64,000 nt of DNA from Allokutzneria sp. A3M-2-11 16 (lineage in GTDB: Bacteria; Actinomycetota; Actinomycetes; Mycobacteriales; Pseudonocardiaceae). The translations under genes and the position numbers were made by a program. Of this stretch, positions 57,572 to 64,000 are shown piece by piece. Location of the stretch: contig NZ_JANAVO010000021.1 in NCBI RefSeq assembly GCF_024213555.1, positions 1 through 64,000 on the forward strand, in the 5' to 3' direction. Position 1 is the stretch's first letter, and each line of letters opens with the position of its first letter. Under the pieces are notes generated by a model that searched no databases, had not been told where the DNA came from, and saw only the letters and a list, made by a program, of their open reading frames with translations.

Positions 57572-58494
57572 CGCTCGACGGCGTCCAGGAAGGCGGGGTC
57601 GGCACCGCGGGCGAGCAGGTGCTCGACGCTGGCCGCCCGGCCGTTCCTGGAGGCCAGGCGCAACGGCTGCCGGTCCCACGGGTCCACGGCGTCGATCGGT
57701 GTCCCCGCGTCGAGGAGCTGGTCGATGACGTCCAGGCGTTGGTGATCGGCTGCCATCACCAGCGCCCGGACGCGATCCTGCTCCGGTGTGTCGCCGCGCA
57801 GCCAGCCGGTGACATCACCGGCCGCGGCGGCCTCGGCGATGCTCAGGACCCGGGCGCCCGCCGCGATCAGCACGTCGACGACCTCGGTCATCCCGAACAC
57901 CGCCGCGTGCCGCAGCGCCGTCCCACCGGGAACACCACCCGCGTCGGCGGTCGCGGTGGCGTCGAGAGCGGCCCCGGCCTCGATCAGCTCCCGCGCGACA
58001 GCGGCGTCGCCGTAGCTGGCCGCGGTGATCAACGGGGTCTCCGAGTCGCCGGGCTCGCCGTCCACCGGCGCCCCCGCGCGCAGCAGCGCCCGGACCATCG
58101 CGCCGGTGCCGGGCACGTCCCGCCACACACCCCGCCCGGTGTCGTAGCGCAGCATCGCCACGTAGCTCAGCGGAGTCGGCCCCAGCGGGTGATCGCACCA
58201 GTGCCTCATCTCGGCGGTGGCCGCTCCGGGGTTCTCGGCGAGCAGCGCGGCGAGCCGGTCGAGGTCCCGGTCGGTGAGGATCTCGCGCCGCTCGACCTCG
58301 GCCTTGAGCTCGGCCCAGTTCGTGAACCCGTACGCGCCCGCGACGGCCAGCTGTGCCGCTGAGAGGGTCAGCTCGCTCGACACCGCGCGAATCCGGGCCG
58401 CCGCAAGGTGATCGCCGTTCTTCGCGGCGCGCAGCAGATCCTTCGCTTGACGGCGCAACTGGGCCAGATCGGGGCGCGAGGGAAGTTTCAGCAC
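57568..58494 (-). CDS. Ankyrin-repeat protein
   Basis: A 308-residue soluble protein. The N-terminus (LPSRPDLAQLRRQAKDLLRA, FTNWAELKAEVERR) is the leader seen in bacterial ankyrin proteins. Repeats follow at ~125-300: GDSETPLITAASYGDAAVAR, GGTALRHAAVFGMTEVVDVL, HQRLDVIDQLLDAGTPIDAV and RQPLRLASRNGRAASVEHLL. Likely a protein-interaction scaffold. The GTG has AAGGAG 7 nt upstream. Confidence 0.88.
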   Translation of the reverse strand: MLKLPSRPDLAQLRRQAKDLLRAAKNGDHLAAARIRAVSSELTLSAAQLAVAGAYGFTNWAELKAEVERREILTDRDLDRLAALLAENPGAATAEMRHWCDHPLGPTPLSYVAMLRYDTGRGVWRDVPGTGAMVRALLRAGAPVDGEPGDSETPLITAASYGDAAVARELIEAGAALDATATADAGGVPGGTALRHAAVFGMTEVVDVLIAAGARVLSIAEAAAAGDVTGWLRGDTPEQDRVRALVMAADHQRLDVIDQLLDAGTPIDAVDPWDRQPLRLASRNGRAASVEHLLARGADPAFLDAVER

Positions 58495-58633
58495 GACGTC
58501 TCCTTCACCCACCGGCGGTCCGCGGCCAGGGCAGAAGAGGTCGTCACGAACAACGGTCAGCGCAACGCCGGAGGTGGACTCTGTCCTTTCCGCGGACCGG
58601 GAGGCGCCCTCCAAGCGCCACGCGCAGCGTAGT

Positions 58634-59062
58634 TCACGCGTGGCTGTGCGCGCGAGGGCCGGGACGCCGTTGTGCGGGAACGACCGGTGTCCCCGGCCCC
58701 GGCGCACGTTCGTGCAGCGGTGTGCGGGCCAGGCGCAGCGCCGCCGCGAACGCCAGCGCGGTCACGGCGCACAGCACGAGGGCGATCGCGTCGGTACCGG
58801 CTCGCGCGGTGAACGCCAGCTCTCCGTGGTGCCCCAACACAAATCCCGCATGCAAGGCCCAGCACACCACCGCTGTCGCCGCCGTGGCACGCACTGTCGA
58901 CATCATCGCGACGGTGTCGACAACCGCGACCATCGCGAGCAACGACAGCACCGGCTGGCCCGTCGCGCCGCTGGCCACCAGGAGCGCGGTCGCTCCCACG
59001 CCCGCGACCACACCAGCCGGGAACGCGAACGCCCCGGGCAGAACCGGTGCTGGGATACGCAT
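58634..59062 (-). CDS. Small integral membrane protein (DUF4118-like)
   Basis: A 142-residue protein with about four hydrophobic helices (GVVAGVGATALLVASG, VLSLLAMVAVVDTVAMM, ATAATAVVCWALHAGFVLG, DAIALVLCAVTALAFAAALR) and a short basic tail. The helix pattern recalls the DUF4118/KdpD membrane module. The start at MRIPAPVL is chosen because the upstream frame is polar and repetitive. Function unknown. Confidence 0.6.
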   Translation of the reverse strand: MRIPAPVLPGAFAFPAGVVAGVGATALLVASGATGQPVLSLLAMVAVVDTVAMMSTVRATAATAVVCWALHAGFVLGHHGELAFTARAGTDAIALVLCAVTALAFAAALRLARTPLHERAPGPGTPVVPAQRRPGPRAHSHA

Positions 59063-59224
59063 GCGCCCAGTGCACGCCGCCACCGCGACCCGGCACAGCG
59101 CCCTTGCGAGTTCAGAACGTCCGACCCCGCAATCTTGACGCGCCCTTGAGACCGGCCTCAGCGTGGCGACCGCTGTCCCTAGCGTCGTCCCAGAAAGCCC
59201 CACCCGGCCCCCACCTCCTCCCCT

Positions 59225-59400
59225 GAGGTCGCCGAAGAACCCGTTTCGTACTCTTGTCGGGATTTTGGAGCGCTCTTTTTCCCGTTATGAGTACGAAACG
59301 GGGTTCTCTAGACGGCGCCCGCGGGGGATGGGGTGGACGGGCGCGTGTGGGGCATGGGACAGAGTTTACTTGGTGCGCGGAGTGCTTGGAGGACTTGCGA
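59225..59400 (+). repeat. Palindromic dispersed element, copy R6
   Basis: Core palindrome 59240-59302, preceded by TCGCCGAAGAA as in R5. Tail keeps TTCTCTAGA, GGGGTGGACGGGCGCGTG and AGTTTACTTGGTGCGCGGAG. It fills most of the 365-bp gap between two minus-strand genes and lies at the 3' end of the peroxiredoxin-like gene, in the opposite direction. Confidence 0.9.
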
Positions 59401-59427
59401 CGGGGGTTGGGGATACCCGGCGACTCG

Positions 59428-60006
59428 TCATCGGGGTTGGAGCGCGGTGATGGCGGCGTTGAGCGGAGGCAGGTCACCGGCGTGCGCGGGGAGGTGACGC
59501 CAGACGATCACTCCGTCGGCCACCGCGAACGTCGCCGCGGTCTGCCACCGGCTCCCGCTGGCTCGGCGGTTGTGGATGCCCTCTGCGGCCAGCACGCGGA
59601 GCGACGCCATCGACTCCCGGCCCCCGAAGTGTGCGCGGTCGCCGACACCCACACCCCAGGCGCCGTAGTGCGCGCGGTCCGGGTCAGCCACCAGGCGCAC
59701 CACCCCGGCCCCGCCGAACGCGGCACACCAGGCACGCGTCGGCTCGTGCGGGCTGTGCGTGACCGCGATGAACGCGGTCGACGGATGGAGTTCGCCGAGC
59801 CGGGCCAGCTCTCGCAAGGTTTTCTCCGCGAACGGACAGCCGACGTGGCGCAGGAAGGCGACGATGGCGCGCTCGCCGTCGAGCATCGGCAACGGCGGAG
59901 CGACTCCGCCCACCACCGGCGCCTCCGCCGTGTCGACGGCCCTGGGCTTGGTGAAACTCCGCGGTGACGTGATCAGGTCCCTCGCGATGCGCCCGAATGC
60001 TTTCAT
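59428..60006 (-). CDS. Peroxiredoxin-like (AhpC/TSA-2, PRXL2-type) protein
   Basis: Thioredoxin-fold protein of 192 residues. The putative peroxidatic cysteine lies in VAFLRHVGCPFAEKTLREL (residues ~49-67), and later FIAVTHSPHEPTRAWC and VADPDRAHYGAWGVG follow the PRXL2/AhpC-TSA_2 pattern. No resolving cysteine is certain. Likely a cytoplasmic antioxidant or redox protein. Single gene with no clear partner. Confidence 0.8.
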   Translation of the reverse strand: MKAFGRIARDLITSPRSFTKPRAVDTAEAPVVGGVAPPLPMLDGERAIVAFLRHVGCPFAEKTLRELARLGELHPSTAFIAVTHSPHEPTRAWCAAFGGAGVVRLVADPDRAHYGAWGVGVGDRAHFGGRESMASLRVLAAEGIHNRRASGSRWQTAATFAVADGVIVWRHLPAHAGDLPPLNAAITALQPR

Positions 60007-60127
60007 GCCGCCCAGTGGACCACGGTCGGCGAACGTCTACAACGGACGGTCACCGTGCGAGCAAATGCCGTTGACGGCGGCGAGCGGCATCGGCCAGGAT
60101 CACTCACGTCGGTCTTACCGGCAACTG

Positions 60128-60257
60128 GGGTCGCTAGCTCAATTGGTAGAGCAGTCGACAGAAGTAGCGCGTTCGCTCTCCGCATCCGCGGTCATGGGGG
60201 CGCTTCCTTCTCTCGTCGTTAATCGACAGGTTCGGGGTTCGAGTCCCCGGCGGCCCG
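60128..60257 (+). tRNA. tRNA-Asn-like gene interrupted in the anticodon loop
   Basis: All arms but the anticodon loop are normal: acceptor GGGTCGC/GCGGCCC, D-stem GCTC/GAGC with loop AATTGGTA, anticodon stem GTCGA/TCGAC, T-stem CGGGG/CCCCG with loop TTCGAGT, discriminator G. The anticodon loop is 64 nt (60159-60222) where 7 are expected, so 57 nt are inserted. The loop ends GTTAA, which would give anticodon GTT (Asn), but the usual T33 is missing. The insert can fold (AGAAG/CTTCT and GCGC/GCGC). It is a tRNA with an unusual insert or a pseudo-tRNA. No other feature lies in the 60007-60434 gap. Confidence 0.6.
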
Positions 60258-60434
60258 CGACCTCGGCCGACCCCTGCTCGTCGCAAGCGACTTCACCGGG
60301 TCGGCCGCCATGATGTTGGGGGACCGAGTCCCCCAGACCCCCTGCGGTGCGGGCTTCCACCGCCCCAGCGGAGGAGGGCACCGACAGGCATCCGTCCATT
60401 GTGGAGGGTCACGGCCGCGCGAAGGGGGAACTCC

Positions 60435-62573
60435 GTGCTCGACAAGCTGCTCATCCAGAGGACGCTGCGCGTACCGGCGAGCACGGGAGCGACGGGCGAC
60501 GGCACGGCGGTCGCCCGGCAGCTGGACGTGGCGCTGCTGGACGTCGGGTTCTCCGCGTCGCGGGCGCTGCTGGAGCACGTCGGCGGGCTGGCGACCGGAC
60601 CGGCGCTGGACCTCGCGTCCACCGTCGTGTCCGCCGTGCGCGAGCTGGTCGGCGACCACGTCCAGCACAACGCCTACTTCATCGGCTTCCCGGACGGCGT
60701 CCCCGACACGGTCGAGTTCTGGCTGGAGCGGGTGCACGCGGCCGTGCTCGCCGGAGGCGGCGAGGCCGCGAGCGTGGACCTCGCCCGGCTCAACCTGCTC
60801 GACCTGCCGGGTTACGGCACCTACCAGCACACCTACGCCGATTTCCTGGCCGCGCACGACGACCTGATCGCCTCGGCCGGGGACCGGGTCACCGTGCTGC
60901 GCCTCGGGGACACCGCCGAGGCGGAGGCGACGCGGCTCTACCTCGCCCTGGCCGGTGGCTCGACGCCGCTCGGCGAGGCGGACCTGGCGGTCCTCACCGA
61001 CCTCGCGATCCTCTGCGCGGACGGCCCTCAGCCCGACCGGATTCCCGTGCGGGAGAACCGCGCCGTGCTCAACGGGATCCGGCTGGTGCTCGACCGGCCC
61101 CTGGTCGCCGTGGACACCACGACCGACGTGCTGCGCCTGGCCTGCCAGGTCTCCGGCGGGGACGCCTCGCTCGCGTCGGCGACCCGGTTCCGTGCCTTCC
61201 GGCGCAGGGAACGGCGAATCCTGCTGGCCGCGCTGAACGACGTCGTCGGCGCGAACCCGGCCAAGCTCGGCGATGTCGCGCGCCACGCCGAACCATGGAA
61301 GCGGCTCGGCGAGCGGCTGCACCCGCACGAGTACGCCCAGTGGCCGCACGCGCGGGAGGTGTTCGCGGTCGCGCGGCGGGAGCGCAAGGTGCACGGCCTC
61401 GCGGGCCGCGCCGAGACGGCGATCCGCGGCGGGAACGTCGGCGCGGCGGCGTCCGTGCTCTCAGCCGCGCCGGGACTGCTGCTGCGGTCCGCGGACCGGC
61501 TGCTGCGGCAGGCATCCGCCGGTGATCGGGACGCCGTGGTGGACGCGGTCACGGGTGCGCTCGGCGACGCGTCGGGCCGCGTGCTCTGCTCACTGCGCGA
61601 GCACTTCGACAACCGGCTGGCGCCCGCGTCCGCCCGGATGTATGCGGGCCGATCGCGGCGCGCGTGGATCGGGCGGGACGAGCGCCCTCCGCTGCCGAGC
61701 GAGCTGGTGGCCGAGCTGTCGGCACGGCTGGACGCGGAGATCGCCGGTCGGCTGGCGGAGTTCGAGCACCCGCTGCTGGTGGACCCGGCCGTGCTCGGCG
61801 TCGCGCTCCCGTTGTCCGGCAAGGCGGCCGAGGGCGGGTTCGCGGTGCTGCCGAGGGGTTCGCGCACGTCGATCTCCGGCGAGCTGCTGCGCTTCTTCAT
61901 GTACTGGCGGCAGACGCGGCGCCGGACCGACTACGACCTGTCGGTGCTGCTGCTCGACGAGCGGTTCCACGCGGCGGGCCAGGTGTCGTGGACGAACTAC
62001 CGCCACGGCGGCATCGTGCACTCCGGTGACATCACCAACGCGAAGACCGGCGCGACCGAGTTCATCGACGTGCCCCTCGCGACCAAGGGCCACTACGTGG
62101 TGCCCCAGGTCTACGTGTACGCGGGCGAGTCGTTCGACGAGGTCGCCGAGTCGATGTTCGGGTACCAGACCCGCGATCCCGGCCAGCGGGGCGCGCCGTT
62201 CGACGCGCGGACCGTGCGGTCGCGTTCGCAGCTGCGCGGCCAGGGCCGGGTGGCGCTGCCGATGGTGTTCGCCAAGCAGGAGGACGGTTGGCAGGCGGTG
62301 TGGCTGCACCTGTACCTGCGGGGCTGGCCGGCGTTCAACCGGGTGGAGGACAACAGGGTCACCACGGCCGCCCAGGTGCGGGCGGTGGTGGAACGGCGCT
62401 ACCTGACCATGTCCTACCTGGTCGACCTGTGGCGCGGGCGAACCGAGGTGCGGCTCTGGGACGGCCGCGTGCCGGACGAGCCCGTGACGTTCATCGGCGT
62501 CGAGGCGCCGGACCTGCCGGACGGTTCGGAGGTCTACACCCTGGACCGCCTCGGTGAGCTCATCCCGGAGTGA
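60435..62573 (+). CDS. MXAN_6230/SCO0854-like large protein, TerD-like C-terminus
   Basis: A 712-residue soluble protein. The N-terminal half is helical and rich in Leu/Ala (LDVALLDVGFSASRALLEHV, YTHTYADFLAAHDDLIAS-type segments). The C-terminal ~250 residues carry DYDLSVLLLDERFHAAGQVS, WTNYRHGGIVHSGDITNAKT and EFIDVPLATKGHYVVPQVYV, a TerD/tellurium-resistance-like beta-sandwich pattern seen in the MXAN_6230/SCO0854 group. The zinc-RING cysteines some members have at their start are not found here. Role unknown, probably stress or phage response. GTG start with GAAGGGGGAAC upstream. Confidence 0.6.
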   Translation: MLDKLLIQRTLRVPASTGATGDGTAVARQLDVALLDVGFSASRALLEHVGGLATGPALDLASTVVSAVRELVGDHVQHNAYFIGFPDGVPDTVEFWLERVHAAVLAGGGEAASVDLARLNLLDLPGYGTYQHTYADFLAAHDDLIASAGDRVTVLRLGDTAEAEATRLYLALAGGSTPLGEADLAVLTDLAILCADGPQPDRIPVRENRAVLNGIRLVLDRPLVAVDTTTDVLRLACQVSGGDASLASATRFRAFRRRERRILLAALNDVVGANPAKLGDVARHAEPWKRLGERLHPHEYAQWPHAREVFAVARRERKVHGLAGRAETAIRGGNVGAAASVLSAAPGLLLRSADRLLRQASAGDRDAVVDAVTGALGDASGRVLCSLREHFDNRLAPASARMYAGRSRRAWIGRDERPPLPSELVAELSARLDAEIAGRLAEFEHPLLVDPAVLGVALPLSGKAAEGGFAVLPRGSRTSISGELLRFFMYWRQTRRRTDYDLSVLLLDERFHAAGQVSWTNYRHGGIVHSGDITNAKTGATEFIDVPLATKGHYVVPQVYVYAGESFDEVAESMFGYQTRDPGQRGAPFDARTVRSRSQLRGQGRVALPMVFAKQEDGWQAVWLHLYLRGWPAFNRVEDNRVTTAAQVRAVVERRYLTMSYLVDLWRGRTEVRLWDGRVPDEPVTFIGVEAPDLPDGSEVYTLDRLGELIPE

Positions 62574-63729
62574 TCCGGGCGCGCAAGCGGCCGAGTTCGG
62601 CGCGCGCCGTGGTCAGGCCCGGACGGTCGCGCGCGGCGCGGAGGTCGGCCAGCCGGGCCAGCTGGCCGATCACCACCTCCAGTGGTGGACCGCTCGCGGT
62701 GACCGTGTCGAGCCTGTCCGGGGGAACGTCCCGGGCGGGCTCGACCAGGAACGGCAGCACGAGCCGGTGGTGGTGGAACGCGTAGGCGGCCGCGTGCGCC
62801 GTGCAGACCTCGAAGAACTGCTCGGCGTTGGCGCGCAGGTGCGGCGAATCCCCCGACGCGACAAGGAATGCCTCCAGCAGGGACTCGGCGGCGGCACAGG
62901 CCCGGAGCCTGGCTTGGTCCTCGGGCGGCACGTACGGGTACTTCTCCGTCAGGATGCCTTGGTAGAAGGGGTCCGCCGCTGAGCACAGGCCGAGCAGCAG
63001 GTCGATCTCGTTGATGGCGGCGAAATCCCCGGCGTTGGCGCCGCGGTACTCCGTGCCGCCGACCAGGTGCGACTTGAAGTAGGGCCGGACGTTGAGGAAG
63101 AACCGCCGCGCGTCAAGGGAATCGGCGAGTTCCCGGTTGAACCGCAGTACGTCACCGAGTGCCGCGCGCGCGTTCTCCAGCAGGTGCGCGGTCAGCGGAC
63201 TGGCCACGCCCATCGCCGGGATCGCACGCAGTGCCTCCGCGGCGCGACCATAGGCCAGCACCGCTAGTCCATTGTGGACGATAAAGCGCTTTTCGTCCGC
63301 CAGCGCGGTAAAAGCCGGAAGACCGTCCTGAATGGACTGATTGTGCACGGACAGGTGGGCGAAGACGAACCGCGGGGCGACCCCGAGCGAGGCGCCCAAC
63401 CTGGTCGCCAAGGACCACGCCGGGGCGAGGAGATCGCGGCTGCTCGGCCCGTCGACCTCGTGCCGTCGGCAGGCAGCCAGGTAGATGCCGACCGCGCCCA
63501 GCAACCGGTACCGGGCTCCGGTCGTCTCGGGCAGGGCGCCGGACTCCGTGATCGGCGCGATGCGGGCGGCTCCCCCGGCGAGGACCTCCCGGGCAAGGCG
63601 GTCCAGCTCTCCTCGCCCGCGCACGATCTCCTGCCCTTCGCCGAAGTACGCCTGCTCCAGCTCGGTGTTGAGCCGGAGGAAATCCGCGCGGAGCCACCGG
63701 TCGAAGGCGACGACGTGGTGTGCGGTCAT
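62560..63729 (-). CDS. PrnB-like heme protein (DUF1864, indoleamine-dioxygenase superfamily)
   Basis: A 389-residue helical protein. FFLNVRPYFKSHLVGGTEYR, GANAGDFAAINEIDLLLGLC and DPFYQGILTEKYPYVPPEDQ match the group of PrnB, the pyrrolnitrin enzyme that rearranges 7-chlorotryptophan, related to indoleamine and tryptophan 2,3-dioxygenases. A heme-ligand histidine is likely in AYAFHHHRLVLPF (~320-332). No prnA, prnC or prnD partners are nearby, so pyrrolnitrin formation is not implied. Its 3' end overlaps the TerD-like gene by 14 bp. Confidence 0.75.
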   Translation of the reverse strand: MTAHHVVAFDRWLRADFLRLNTELEQAYFGEGQEIVRGRGELDRLAREVLAGGAARIAPITESGALPETTGARYRLLGAVGIYLAACRRHEVDGPSSRDLLAPAWSLATRLGASLGVAPRFVFAHLSVHNQSIQDGLPAFTALADEKRFIVHNGLAVLAYGRAAEALRAIPAMGVASPLTAHLLENARAALGDVLRFNRELADSLDARRFFLNVRPYFKSHLVGGTEYRGANAGDFAAINEIDLLLGLCSAADPFYQGILTEKYPYVPPEDQARLRACAAAESLLEAFLVASGDSPHLRANAEQFFEVCTAHAAAYAFHHHRLVLPFLVEPARDVPPDRLDTVTASGPPLEVVIGQLARLADLRAARDRPGLTTARAELGRLRARITPG

Positions 63730-63803
63730 GGCTCCACGCTGCCCCGAGCGCGGATGCGGTCACCAGGACCACATAGCGTCCGGAGAAGTGGGCCACCGCA
63801 ACC

Positions 63804-64000
63804 TCAGTCGCGGAAACCTTCGGCCTGGGTGGCTTCGTCGGCCACTCGCACGCCGTAGTGGTAGGCGAGCTTGCCGCCGAGGTGGCCTGCCACGGCCAGC
63901 ACGACCAGGCTGGCCGCCGAGAGCAGCAACGGGCCGAGCGCGACCGGGCCGTTCACGTCCCCGCCGGACTGGCGCCACAGGAAGTTCCCGACATAGGCGA
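63804..64000 (-). CDS. DUF2231-like membrane protein, C-terminal part
   Basis: Cut by the window edge; only the last ~65 residues are visible. They hold one hydrophobic helix (LGPLLLSAASLVVLAVAG) and end GGKLAYHYGVRVADEATQAE then GFRD-stop, the usual C-terminus of DUF2231 cytochrome-like membrane proteins. Start and length unknown. Confidence 0.7.
   Translation of the reverse strand, partial: AYVGNFLWRQSGGDVNGPVALGPLLLSAASLVVLAVAGHLGGKLAYHYGVRVADEATQAEGFRD

Noticed and set aside
62560-63729. Pyrrolnitrin biosynthesis cluster
   Set aside because: Only a PrnB-like gene is present; no flavin halogenases (PrnA, PrnC) or PrnD oxygenase are nearby.

Overview
The window reads as chromosomal DNA of a high-GC filamentous actinomycete, most likely a member of the Pseudonocardiales (Saccharothrix/Lentzea/Kutzneria-like). 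This rests on very high GC with C/G third bases, frequent GTG starts, a PopR-ClpP pair, an ECF42-type sigma factor with a DGPF partner, three AfsR/SARP-type STAND regulators, a DUF222-HNH protein, P450s and many secreted glycoside hydrolases. No replication, ribosomal or dcw genes are present, so it looks like an accessory chromosome-arm region. The species call is inference.

Layout. 0-3 kb: repeat block, secreted adhesin-like protein, clpP3/clpP4-like pair with a convergent popR-like regulator. 3-8.5 kb: P450, amidohydrolase, M20 peptidase and glutamine-synthetase-like enzyme, a plausible amide or gamma-glutamyl metabolic island. 8.6-12.1 kb: large Tat-exported GH106-type hydrolase followed by a second, inverted copy of the repeat block. 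12-23 kb: HNH protein, Imm5-like protein, PPOX protein, TetR with twin operators, secreted BNR protein, FAD enzyme, lipoprotein peptidase, secreted phosphodiesterase and GH97. 23-33 kb: AfsR-like regulator, TetR-GNAT, YafY-DUF1579 pair, alcohol dehydrogenase, DGPF-ECF42 operon, VOC protein. 33-40 kb: a decaying zone with a toxin-immunity pair, immunity remnant, frameshifted genes, two tRNA loci, a broken alpha/beta hydrolase and a P450 tail. 40-50 kb: GH63-type hydrolase, two further AfsR-like regulators, a degenerate deacetylase-like protein. 50-64 kb: AraC/NmrA pair, orphan mraY, SRPBCC-ArsR genes, permease, ankyrin protein, an interrupted tRNA, a large MXAN_6230-like protein, a PrnB-like protein and a cut DUF2231 protein.

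The most unusual structure is a dispersed element present as six full copies and one partial copy. Its core is a palindrome with 14-bp arms CCCGTTTCGTACTC / GAGTACGAAACGGG, always exactly 63 bp end to end, with a central GAGCGCTC and a conserved tail of about 100 bp. Copies sit mostly at gene 3' ends, and some supply the stop codons or last residues of neighbouring genes. A second family is a block of 21-bp tandem units present as an inverted pair about 12 kb apart.

Other points: a ClpP paralogue without its catalytic serine beside an active-looking partner; a PopR-like protein ending in Ala-Ala with a matching palindrome upstream of its likely target; a tRNA split in its anticodon loop by a 57-nt insert; a deacetylase-fold protein lacking its catalytic His-His and Tyr; and well-formed operators for many of the divergent regulator pairs. 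All family names come from reading motifs by eye; no database search was run.
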